Shown here one piece after another: positions 13,604 to 20,502 of a DNA stretch of 21,833 nt. This DNA comes from Christiangramia sp. Lineage in GTDB: Bacteria > Bacteroidota > Bacteroidia > Flavobacteriales > Flavobacteriaceae. A program made the position numbers and the translations under genes. A model generated the notes under the pieces. That model was given only the letters and a program-made list of their open reading frames with translations, made no database searches and was not told the origin of the DNA. The DNA is taken from positions 1 through 21,833 of the forward strand of contig JAGXII010000071.1 in the NCBI GenBank assembly GCA_024635735.1, read 5' to 3'. The number at the start of each line of letters is the position of its first letter. Positions within the stretch are counted from its first letter, which is position 1.

Positions 13604-15427
13604 ATGACCTATTTCCGAAAAATACTCCAGTTCGCAAAACCTTATAAGATTTACGCGATCCTCAATATCATTTGTAATATTTTTTATGCGATTTTCAGTA
13701 CGCTTTCTTTTATAGCCCTGATTCCCGTTATTAAAGTGCTTTTTGATAAAACCGAAAGGGTGAATGAAAAGCCCATTTGGGAAGGCCTTCGAGGAATTAA
13801 AGATTATGCGGTAGATTACTTTAATTTCTATATCACGCAGCGTGTGAATGAGGATGAAGTGGCAGCTTTAGTTTTTATATGTGGGATTGTGGTTTTATTG
13901 TTTTTCCTTAAAAATCTGTTTGCATATTTATCTTCATTTTTTCTCACTTTTCTCCGGAATGGGGTTTTAAGAGATGTTAGAGATGCGATGTATAAAAAAA
14001 TTCTGGAACTACCTATCTCCTATTTTTCTGAAAAAAGAAAAGGTGACACGATTTCAAGAATAACGGCAGATGTTAATGAAGTTCAGACTTCCTTTTTGTC
14101 GATCCTGGAGCTTATTGTACGAGAACCGCTTACAATTCTTTTCACCATTATCGCAATGCTGTTGATGAGCGGGAAGCTCACCTTATTTGTTTTCGTGTTT
14201 CTGCCAATCTCAGGTTTTATTATTTCTCTAATAGGAAAGCAACTAAAAAAGCAATCGAATCTCGCTCAGGAAGAAAACAGTCATTTTCTAAGTATTGTTG
14301 AAGAGACTCTATCCAGTCTGAAGATTATCAAAGGCTTCAATGCAGAACAAAAGTTTTATAAAAGATTTCAGGACTCAACAAACAGGTTAAATAATATTCT
14401 AAATCAACTGGTAAACAGACAAAACCTTGCCTCACCGACCAGTGAATTTTTAGGAATATTTGTAATCGTTATTATTTTATGGTTTGGTGGGAATATGGTG
14501 CTTATTGAAGGAACGCTGGATGCAGCGACTTTTATTGCCTTCCTTGGACTTGCTTATAATATCCTTACTCCTGCTAAACAAATTTCCAAAGCTTCCTATA
14601 GTGTTAAGAAAGGAAATGCAGCAGCTGAACGGATTCTACATATTCTTGAAACTCCCTCAAATCTTACCGATGCGCCCGATGCTGTTGAGAAGAAAGATTT
14701 TAATAAAGAGATCAGAATCGAGAATATTAACTTTAGTTATGAGGAAGACAGGGTATTAAAAAATTTCAGTATTAATGTTCCTAAAGGGCAAACCGTAGCA
14801 CTGGTGGGACAATCCGGCTCGGGTAAATCTACTATTGCGAATTTAATCACTCGTTTTTACGATGTGGATAGTGGTAATATTCAAATAGATGGTTTAGATA
14901 TAAGGCAGATTAAAAAATCTTCTTTAAGAAACCTTATGGGGCTGGTGACACAGGATTCTATTCTTTTCAATGATACGGTTAGAAATAATGTTGCTTTGGG
15001 AAAAGATAATGCTACCACAGAAGAAATCATTGAAGCCCTGAAGATTGCCAATGCCTGGGAATTCGTTAAGGACTTGCCCAAGCAGTTGGATACCAATATA
15101 GGCGACAGCGGAAACAAATTAAGTGGTGGTCAAAAACAACGAATTTCCATTGCCAGAGCAGTTTTAAAGAACCCTCCGGTGATGATACTTGACGAAGCTA
15201 CCTCGGCACTTGATACCGAAAGTGAAAAACTGGTTCAAAAAGCTTTGGAGAATATGATGAGAAACCGGACTTCTGTAGTGATTGCTCACCGACTCTCCAC
15301 CATTCAAAATGCAGATAAGATAGTGGTAATGCAACGAGGAGAAATCGTGGAACAAGGCAGGCATCAGGAACTAATTACTCTAAATGGCACTTACCGCAAA
15401 CTAGTGGAAATGCAATCCTTTGATTAG
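13604..15427 (+). CDS. ABC exporter, MsbA-like (fused membrane and ATPase domains)
   Basis: This 607-residue half-transporter acts as a homodimer in the inner membrane. The exporter-type membrane domain covers about residues 1-335, with six predicted helices; the second comes after an unusually long polar loop (about 45-85). The nucleotide-binding domain spans about 365-605: Walker A GQSGSGKST (402-410), a Q-loop in VTQDSILF, signature LSGGQ (506-510), Walker B VMILDEATSALD with D530 and E531, and the switch histidine in IAHRLSTIQ. This is the MsbA / multidrug / lipid-A exporter group; the substrate is not determined by sequence. Coming 11 bp after the mutase in a sugar-transfer cluster, a glycolipid or lipid substrate is a fair inference. 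A 15-bp hairpin follows 22 bp after its stop and should end the transcript. Confidence 0.94.
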   Translation: MTYFRKILQFAKPYKIYAILNIICNIFYAIFSTLSFIALIPVIKVLFDKTERVNEKPIWEGLRGIKDYAVDYFNFYITQRVNEDEVAALVFICGIVVLLFFLKNLFAYLSSFFLTFLRNGVLRDVRDAMYKKILELPISYFSEKRKGDTISRITADVNEVQTSFLSILELIVREPLTILFTIIAMLLMSGKLTLFVFVFLPISGFIISLIGKQLKKQSNLAQEENSHFLSIVEETLSSLKIIKGFNAEQKFYKRFQDSTNRLNNILNQLVNRQNLASPTSEFLGIFVIVIILWFGGNMVLIEGTLDAATFIAFLGLAYNILTPAKQISKASYSVKKGNAAAERILHILETPSNLTDAPDAVEKKDFNKEIRIENINFSYEEDRVLKNFSINVPKGQTVALVGQSGSGKSTIANLITRFYDVDSGNIQIDGLDIRQIKKSSLRNLMGLVTQDSILFNDTVRNNVALGKDNATTEEIIEALKIANAWEFVKDLPKQLDTNIGDSGNKLSGGQKQRISIARAVLKNPPVMILDEATSALDTESEKLVQKALENMMRNRTSVVIAHRLSTIQNADKIVVMQRGEIVEQGRHQELITLNGTYRKLVEMQSFD

Positions 15428-15449
15428 AAAAATCTGAATTTTAGAAATA

Positions 15450-15490
15450 AAAAAATGGATGATAGTAGGTATCATCCATTTTTTAAAATT
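15450..15490 (+). terminator. Terminator of the ABC exporter transcript
   Basis: A perfect 15-bp inverted repeat (15450-15464 with 15470-15484, 5-nt loop) has an A-run on its left and a T-run on its right. The core ATGGATGATA / TATCATCCAT pairs fully. It could work in both directions, but only the plus strand has a gene ending here. Confidence 0.88.
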
Positions 15491-15723
15491 ATTCTCACTT
15501 AGGGGCAAGTGACAATAATAAAAGATTCAAGTCGATTTTTTGGGGCAAAAAAAGATTAAATCATTTATTGAGGTAAATATACGACAAACTTTGAATCAAA
15601 CAAGAAAAAAATGCTTTTTATCTCTTTTTAATGCTTTTAATCGGTCTGCGATATAGTTTTTGTATTCTTTTTCCTTCTTTTTAATTCATCGCCATTGGAG
15701 TTTCTAGAATTTCAAGTTTTGTA

Positions 15724-15731
15724 TACCTTTA
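15724..15731 (+). promoter_or_regulatory. Near-consensus -7 element before the sigma operon
   Basis: TACCTTTA differs from TAnnTTTG only in the last base. It would start transcription about 27 nt before the TTG start codon at 15765. The nearest upstream TTG (15695-15697) is 26 nt away, longer than the usual spacing. Confidence 0.35.
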
Positions 15732-15764
15732 GCAGCGTTACAATATTCAACCGTTTTTACAATT

Positions 15765-16310
15765 TTGCAGAATTCCGAAGATCTTCTTATCAGGCAATTA
15801 CAGAGTGATGATTCTTCCCAGGAAGCATTCAGGGAACTCATGGGCTTGTATAAGCAGCGTTTATACTGGCATATCAGGAATATTGTAAAAGATCATGAGG
15901 ATACAGATGATATTCTTCAAAATACCTTTATTAAGATTTTCAGAAATATAAAGCAATTTAAAGGCGACAGTAAGCTTTACAGCTGGATGTACCGGATTGC
16001 TACCAATGAATCCATCACATTTTTAAATAAGAAATCCAGGGAACAAAAGATCACTTCCGAAGAATTAAATGATCAGATTATAGATAACCTTGAAAGTGAT
16101 GTTTATTTTGATGGAGATGAAATTCAGCTTAAATTACAGAGAGCAATAGCTACCCTTCCCGATAAACAACAACAGGTTTTTAATATGAAGTATTTTGAAG
16201 AATTAAAATACAGGGAGATGTCTGAAATACTGAATACCAGCGAAGGAGCTTTAAAAGCATCTTATCATATTGCGGCAAAAAAGATAGAAGAATATTTAAA
16301 AACAAATTAA
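15765..16310 (+). CDS. ECF-type RNA polymerase sigma factor
   Basis: This 181-residue protein has the two-domain ECF plan. Sigma region 2 covers about 21-88, with the polymerase-binding and -10-reading segment DTDDILQNTFIKIFRNI and LYSWMYRIATNESITFLNKK. Sigma region 4 covers about 125-178 as a helix-turn-helix (LPDKQQQVFNMKYFEELKYREMSEI, then SEGALKASYHIAAKKI). It redirects RNA polymerase to a small regulon, usually for stress. The start is a TTG: no in-frame ATG lies upstream, and the first internal ATG (Met26) would cut into region 2. MQNSEDLLIRQLQ also fits the usual ECF opening. It is first in a three-gene operon with a membrane protein 32 bp downstream and a secreted protein after that, the usual order for sigma, anti-sigma and sensor. 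Confidence 0.93.
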   Translation: MQNSEDLLIRQLQSDDSSQEAFRELMGLYKQRLYWHIRNIVKDHEDTDDILQNTFIKIFRNIKQFKGDSKLYSWMYRIATNESITFLNKKSREQKITSEELNDQIIDNLESDVYFDGDEIQLKLQRAIATLPDKQQQVFNMKYFEELKYREMSEILNTSEGALKASYHIAAKKIEEYLKTN

Positions 16311-16342
16311 ACCATTAGGAAAATCTATAGTCAAAGAACCAA

Positions 16343-16879
16343 ATGAAAACTAATAGGTCTAAATATCCGGAAAATTCAGGCTTTAAGCTTCCCGAAAACT
16401 ATTTCGAGAGCCTTGAAGAAAGAATTATGCATAGGTTGGAGGCAGAGGATATGATAGATCTTCCGTCCAAAAACCCAGGCTTTAAAGTGCCTGAAGGATA
16501 TTTTGACAGTCTTGAGGAAAGAGTCATTGGCAGAACATTTGAAAAATCCGCACCGCGTGTTATCAGGTTGTTTAAAAAAGAATACCTGTTCTATGCGGCA
16601 GCAGTTGCAGCTCTGTTCATATTAATGCTGGGTAATTTTTTCAAATCTGATTCTCAACAAACAATAGGTTGGGATGATATTGAAATTTCCGCCATGGAAA
16701 ATTATATTGATGAAGGCTATGAAATGGGATTTATCGATTTAAATTCGGCTGAATATTCCGAATATCTTTTTGAAGGTGGTAAATTAGTGGATGATTCAGA
16801 TTTCAAAAATGTGAATTCTGAAGCGGTATTTGATTATCTTGAAGAGAATTTGGATGATCCTGATTATATAATAGAATAA
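16343..16879 (+). CDS. Single-pass membrane protein with duplicated FKxPExYF motif, candidate anti-sigma factor
   Basis: This 178-residue protein has a cytoplasmic N-terminus of about 80 residues, one transmembrane helix (about 81-99, YLFYAAAVAALFILMLGNF), and a very acidic C-terminal domain outside the membrane. The N-terminus holds two copies of one unit: GFKLPENYFESLEERIMHR at 13-31 and GFKVPEGYFDSLEERVIGR at 46-64, 33 residues apart. I recall FKxPExYF motifs in other proteins encoded after Bacteroidetes ECF sigma genes. No zinc-binding HxxxCxxC of the ZAS anti-sigma domain is present. Position (32 bp after the sigma gene, 2 bp before the secreted sensor) and topology suggest an anti-sigma or sigma-tethering role, with the repeats as possible sigma-binding helices. 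That role is inference. Confidence 0.75.
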   Translation: MKTNRSKYPENSGFKLPENYFESLEERIMHRLEAEDMIDLPSKNPGFKVPEGYFDSLEERVIGRTFEKSAPRVIRLFKKEYLFYAAAVAALFILMLGNFFKSDSQQTIGWDDIEISAMENYIDEGYEMGFIDLNSAEYSEYLFEGGKLVDDSDFKNVNSEAVFDYLEENLDDPDYIIE

Positions 16880-16881
16880 TT

Positions 16882-17340
16882 ATGAAAAAATTAATCCTGA
16901 TTTTATCAGTTTTCCTGGGACTTAGCCAGGTTTCCTTCGCTCAGGATTCTGATCGTAAAGAACAATGGGAGCGTATTAAAGCTCTTAAAGTTGCTTATTT
17001 TACACAGGAGCTTAAACTAGGTGATAAGTTGGCTGAAAAATTCTGGCCAATCTATAATGAATATGAAAAACAAAGACATGATTTACATGAACGTGAACAT
17101 GTTGACCTGGACAATATTGAATGCATCAATGAAGATGAAGCGAATAAATTATTAAGTGAGTTTCTCTCCGTTGAGAATGAAGAATATAAAGTTAAGAAAC
17201 AGCTGTTCAAAGAACTAAAAGAGATCATGACAGCCAAGGATATTATAAAGTTATATAAACTGGAAGATGAATTCCATAAAAAGCTTATCAAAGAATATCG
17301 ATCTAAAAAAGATCGCAATGATTCCAACAGCAATGAGTAG
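16882..17340 (+). CDS. Secreted helical protein, 'sensor of ECF-type sigma factor' family (CpxP/Spy-like)
   Basis: This 152-residue protein has a signal peptide (1-20, cleavage after SFA), so it acts in the periplasm. The mature part is almost all charged helix. Its opening, RIKALKVAYFTQELKLGDKLAEKFWPIYNEYE, fits a Bacteroidetes pattern I recall from proteins annotated 'sensor of ECF-type sigma factor'. The general design recalls CpxP/Spy, helical periplasmic proteins that sense misfolding. One cysteine (ECINED) is present in the mature chain. It begins 2 bp after the membrane protein gene, so the two are surely co-transcribed and perhaps translationally coupled. It likely signals to the acidic outer domain of that protein, which is inference. 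A strong terminator follows 40 bp after the stop. Confidence 0.85.
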   Translation: MKKLILILSVFLGLSQVSFAQDSDRKEQWERIKALKVAYFTQELKLGDKLAEKFWPIYNEYEKQRHDLHEREHVDLDNIECINEDEANKLLSEFLSVENEEYKVKKQLFKELKEIMTAKDIIKLYKLEDEFHKKLIKEYRSKKDRNDSNSNE

Positions 17341-17380
17341 CGAGAATATTCAGATTTAGTTTTTTGGTTAGTTAGTAGTT

Positions 17381-17422
17381 AATAATCCGGCAGGTTCTAT
17401 ACCTGTCGGATTATTTCTTTTT
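17381..17422 (+). terminator. Strong terminator of the sigma operon
   Basis: A 15-bp stem with one G-T pair (17381-17395 with 17401-17415, loop TCTAT) is followed by TCTTTTT. On the minus strand the wobble becomes an A-C mismatch and no U-run follows, so it mainly serves the plus-strand operon. The convergent lipoprotein gene ends inside its tail at 17421. Confidence 0.92.
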
Positions 17423-18491
17423 AGTGGAATATTAATTTTGCAATTCTCCCTTTTCCTGCTGCATAGGCAATGGAATCGCTTACAAACCTGAGCGTATAAA
17501 ACCCCTCTTCCGAAAATTTCTGCCAGGTTTTTCCACCGTCCTTACTGTAGTCAATTCCGGTAAAACCAATTGCGACCATTTCTTCCCCATTAGAATCAGG
17601 CACAAAGCGAATCCCGCTTTTATATCCGGGCTCTTTTCCATCAGCAATAAGTTTCCAGGTTATTCCCCCGTCTTCAGTAATTGCCTTATTTGAAGTATTT
17701 CCTTCAGGATTAGTATAATCTCCTCCTATGATCACTCCTTTATTGTTGTTGTGAAAATCCATGCTATAACCCCCGGTAGTAGCTTTTCCCTGTAGTAGTG
17801 GGGTTTCGAATACTTTCCAGGTTTTACCTTTATCGGCAGAATATAAAATTCTGGATTTAACGCCTCCGGTTAGTATCCACGTATTATTTCCCTGTACGGC
17901 AATATTTGAATTACTGGCTGCAAAAGCAGCTTCGCCTTCGGCAGCTTCAGGAAGATCATCACAATTTAGTTTGCTCCAGCTATTTCCGCCATCACGGGTA
18001 ATAATAATAGAGATACAGCCATCTGTTGGATCTCCCATGGCAATTCCTTCCCTGTCATTCCAAAAAGTAATAGCGTCATAAAAAACCTTTTCACCTTCCT
18101 CTTTATAAACCAGCTTCATCTTACCGTCATCTCCGGTTTTGTATAATAATGCAGGATTTCCAACACTCAGCATAAAAAAATCATTGGCGGTACTTGCAAC
18201 TGCCCTAAATTCTGGTTTTATATCATTAAAAGTCTGAATATTTGTTTTCCAGCTATCGGCCGATGAATTGTAAAGACCATACATCCCATTATTCGCCGCA
18301 AATGCCAGATTTTGACCTATCACCTCTATAGCCCTGATGCTCACAGAATCATTTTTTAAAATCGGTTGAATCTCTACGGAAGAAAAACTTTTGTGCTCTG
18401 GAACAGTTTTGGGTTGATCCATCTCTGTTTCTTTCGGATCATTTTTACATGCGACAGTCAGCAAAAGCAATAGTAGGCCTAGTTTTTTCAT
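17421..18491 (-). CDS. BNR-repeat (beta-propeller) lipoprotein
   Basis: This 356-residue lipoprotein has a signal MKKLGLLLLLLTVAC with lipobox LTVAC (lipidated C15), so it sits in a membrane facing the periplasm or surface. The rest reads as a beta-propeller with at least four Asp-box (BNR) turns of the SxDxGxTW type: TRDGGNSW (165-172), SADKGKTW (218-225), TEDGGITW (272-279) and SKDGGKTW (316-323). Such folds occur in sialidases and in Ycf48/HCF136-like assembly factors. No sialidase catalytic residues are evident, so I do not call an enzyme. An upstream in-frame ATG at 18530 would add 13 residues before the signal peptide and lies upstream of the -7 element (18507-18514), so ATG 18491 is preferred. 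It is divergent from the RsmB-like gene. Confidence 0.88.
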   Translation of the reverse strand: MKKLGLLLLLLTVACKNDPKETEMDQPKTVPEHKSFSSVEIQPILKNDSVSIRAIEVIGQNLAFAANNGMYGLYNSSADSWKTNIQTFNDIKPEFRAVASTANDFFMLSVGNPALLYKTGDDGKMKLVYKEEGEKVFYDAITFWNDREGIAMGDPTDGCISIIITRDGGNSWSKLNCDDLPEAAEGEAAFAASNSNIAVQGNNTWILTGGVKSRILYSADKGKTWKVFETPLLQGKATTGGYSMDFHNNNKGVIIGGDYTNPEGNTSNKAITEDGGITWKLIADGKEPGYKSGIRFVPDSNGEEMVAIGFTGIDYSKDGGKTWQKFSEEGFYTLRFVSDSIAYAAGKGRIAKLIFH

Positions 18492-18506
18492 ATTTAGAAT
18501 TTGATT

Positions 18507-18514
18507 CAAATATA
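18507..18514 (-). promoter_or_regulatory. Candidate -7 element of BNR lipoprotein gene
   Basis: The minus strand reads TATATTTG, matching TAnnTTTG, 15 bp before ATG 18491. It sits between the two possible ATG codons and so favours the downstream one. Confidence 0.45.
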
Positions 18515-18537
18515 AATTATTCCCATTCAAAAAACCG

Positions 18538-18545
18538 TAACTTTG
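18538..18545 (+). promoter_or_regulatory. Candidate -7 element of RsmB-like gene
   Basis: TAACTTTG matches TAnnTTTG and lies 18 bp before ATG 18564, predicting a very short leader of about 12 nt. No -33 TTG was found. Confidence 0.45.
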
Positions 18546-18563
18546 CCGCTTTAAAGAATATTT

Positions 18564-19775
18564 ATGCGCTTACACAGGAATCTGGTTTTTGCAACAGTCG
18601 ACTCTCTTGCCGAAATTTTTAATGAAGGAAAATATGCCGATAAGGTTATTCAAAACACCTTAAAAAGAGATAAGCGCTGGGGTTCACGGGACCGCAGCTT
18701 TATTGCTGAAACCACTTATGATATTGTTCGCTGGAAAAGACTTTATGCTGAAATCGCTGAAGTTAAAGAACCTTTTAAAAGAGAAGACCTCTTCAGGATG
18801 TTTGCTGTGTGGTGTGTGCTTCGCGGCGTTAAGATTCCAGACTGGCCACAATTTGAAAAAACTCCTGAAAGACGAATCAAAGGAAAATTTGATGAATTAA
18901 GCCGGATTAGAAAATTCAGGGAATCTGTGCCAGACTGGATGGATGACTTAGGCGTCAAAGAATTAGGTGAAAAGGTTTGGACCAATGAAATTCATGCGTT
19001 GAACGAGCAGGCTCCTGTGGTAATAAGAGTGAATAAATTAAAAACAACCCCTGCACAACTTGCGAAAATATTAAGCGAAGAAGGTATAGAAACTTCAAAC
19101 CTTAGAAATTATCCGGAAGCTCTGGAATTAAAAGAGCGAACGAATGTTTTTAAAACAAAAGCCTTTCAGGATGGTTTATTTGAAGTACAGGACGCGAGTT
19201 CTCAAAGAGTGGCCGAATTTCTTGACGTTGAACCTGGAATGCGCGTAGTGGATACATGCGCCGGTGCAGGCGGAAAAACTTTACATCTTGCCGCCCTTAT
19301 GGAAAATAAAGGTCAGATAATCGCACTGGATATTTATGGCAATAAGCTTAAAGAATTAAAGAGAAGAGCCAAACGGGCCGGAGCTCATAATGTGGAGACA
19401 AGGAGTATAGATACTACAAAAGTGATTAAGAAGCTTTATGATTCGGCAGATCGTGTTCTTATTGATGCTCCCTGCAGTGGTTTAGGTGTCTTAAGCCGGA
19501 ATCCCGATGCCAAATGGAAACTTCAACCGGATTTTCTTGATAAAATTAGAAATACCCAGCTGGAGATTTTAGAAAAATATTCCCGGATTGTAAAAAAAGG
19601 CGGGAAAATGGTTTACGCAACATGTTCAGTCTTACCTTCTGAAAACCAACAACAGGTCCAGAAGTTTTTAAAAACCGAAGCGGGAAAAGAATTCAAATTA
19701 TTGCGAGAGAAAAGTATACTTTCAAGCGAAAGCGGCTATGACGGATTTTATATGGCATCCCTTCAAAAGGAATAA
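18564..19775 (+). CDS. RsmB/NOP-family rRNA cytosine-C5 methyltransferase
   Basis: This 403-residue enzyme transfers a methyl group from SAM to C5 of a cytosine in RNA, most likely 16S rRNA. The N-terminal part (about 1-130) is a helical RNA-binding region of the RsmB/NusB-like kind, with WGSRDRSFIAETTYDIVRW. The SAM fold follows: QDASSQRVAEFLDVEPG, then DTCAGAGGKTLHLAAL (GAGGKT at 234-239) and IIALDIYGNKL. The two cysteines of the family are C304 in DAPCSGLGVLSRNPDAKW (release) and C354 in YATCSVLPSEN (nucleophile in this family). It is shorter than E. coli RsmB (429 residues), and the target base cannot be fixed, so no gene symbol is given. It stands alone, divergent from the lipoprotein and convergent with the DUF4377 gene. 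Confidence 0.93.
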   Translation: MRLHRNLVFATVDSLAEIFNEGKYADKVIQNTLKRDKRWGSRDRSFIAETTYDIVRWKRLYAEIAEVKEPFKREDLFRMFAVWCVLRGVKIPDWPQFEKTPERRIKGKFDELSRIRKFRESVPDWMDDLGVKELGEKVWTNEIHALNEQAPVVIRVNKLKTTPAQLAKILSEEGIETSNLRNYPEALELKERTNVFKTKAFQDGLFEVQDASSQRVAEFLDVEPGMRVVDTCAGAGGKTLHLAALMENKGQIIALDIYGNKLKELKRRAKRAGAHNVETRSIDTTKVIKKLYDSADRVLIDAPCSGLGVLSRNPDAKWKLQPDFLDKIRNTQLEILEKYSRIVKKGGKMVYATCSVLPSENQQQVQKFLKTEAGKEFKLLREKSILSSESGYDGFYMASLQKE

Positions 19776-19799
19776 GTAATAACAGCTATGTGATGGCTT

Positions 19800-20366
19800 T
19801 TAATCAATTGAAATCAAATTGAATACACTATTACCTCCGTGAATAAAGGTGCCGGTAACTTCCTCCTCATTTTCCAGGTTAGTAGATAGATCTTCGCATA
19901 ATTCCATGCAATCGATCTTAAAATCCTGCATTATGGAGTAATTTTTAAGGGAAGTACCCACAACAAAATTATTTCCTCCCCATTTAAGTTTTATTTGAAA
20001 AGATATATCTAGTCCAACTTTATCTTTTGATATCACTTTCTGCAATATATATTTGAATTCGGAGGCATCCTGAGGCGGGTTTTCCACCTTTTGCCTCTTT
20101 ACCAGAATATCATAAACATAACCCGGTTCATATTCAAAATTCTCAATTTCGTCATAGAAATAATTCCACTGCTCCCCTCCTACTTCATTTGCTTCCTGTA
20201 CCAGGTATACCAGTTGTGGAAAAGCGCCAAAACCCGTTTGCTTGAAATGATTAATACGCATATTTATGACTTTGGCCTCATTAGAATGACCAACCATGGA
20301 ACAGGAATTTGTCGCGAAATAAGCCAGAAATCCCACTATAACCAGATAGCTAAATTTAAGATGCAT
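19800..20366 (-). CDS. DUF4377 domain protein, secreted
   Basis: This 188-residue protein starts with a hydrophobic signal (MHLKFSYLVIVGFLAYFATNSC). The cysteine at 22 invites a lipoprotein reading, but the residues before it (TNSC) fit the lipobox poorly, so lipidation is uncertain. The middle part, with WNYFYDEIENFEYEPGYVYDILVKRQKVENPPQDAS, then FKYILQKVISKDK, matches DUF4377 as I recall it, a small beta-rich domain of unknown function found in secreted Bacteroidetes proteins, often beside META domains. Two more cysteines occur close together (DCMELCED), perhaps a disulfide. It is divergent from purL across about 136 bp and has no partner gene. No -7 element was found for it. An overlapping plus-strand frame is a shadow. 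Confidence 0.78.
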   Translation of the reverse strand: MHLKFSYLVIVGFLAYFATNSCSMVGHSNEAKVINMRINHFKQTGFGAFPQLVYLVQEANEVGGEQWNYFYDEIENFEYEPGYVYDILVKRQKVENPPQDASEFKYILQKVISKDKVGLDISFQIKLKWGGNNFVVGTSLKNYSIMQDFKIDCMELCEDLSTNLENEEEVTGTFIHGGNSVFNLISID

Positions 20367-20461
20367 AAAGATATTTTGATTGACTATAAGAAGATAGTGA
20401 AAATCTGAATGATTTAAAATTTAACTTTCCTAAATTATTTAATCTACCCAAGAAAAAATCT

Positions 20462-20469
20462 TAAATTTG
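20462..20469 (+). promoter_or_regulatory. Candidate -7 element of purL
   Basis: TAAATTTG matches TAnnTTTG and lies 33 bp before ATG 20503. The leader is A/C-rich with no hairpin or purine-riboswitch-like structure that I can see. Confidence 0.5.
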
Positions 20470-20502
20470 TGCCTTGTCAAAAACAACACAAACACAACTT
20501 AA

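Larger units (their letters stand above)
15428..15764 (+). other. 337-bp non-coding gap with hairpins and short repeats
   Basis: There is no credible ORF here. From left to right it holds: the terminator hairpin at 15450-15484; a second small hairpin, TCACTT-AGGGGC-AAGTGA, at 15495-15512; GGGGCAA twice (15502-15508 and 15542-15548), each followed by AAAAGATT; ATGCTTTT twice exactly 20 bp apart (15611-15618 and 15631-15638); and a near-match -7 element TACCTTTA (15724-15731) before the sigma gene. The base composition is very T-rich on the plus strand between 15600 and 15690. The gap could hold a long sigma-operon leader, regulator sites or a small RNA. Confidence 0.6.

Noticed and set aside
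18492..18530. Upstream ATG that would extend the BNR lipoprotein by 13 residues
   Set aside because: The added residues are polar and would displace the lipoprotein signal; a -7 element lies between the two ATGs.
19784..19801. Small hairpin with T-run between the RsmB-like and DUF4377 genes
   Set aside because: Only a 6-bp stem with a G-T pair, a 3-nt loop and a short T-run broken by A; too weak to call a terminator.
20091..20408. 105-residue plus-strand frame overlapping the DUF4377 gene
   Set aside because: It is antisense to a convincing secreted-protein gene, has no family features, and its composition is that of a shadow frame.
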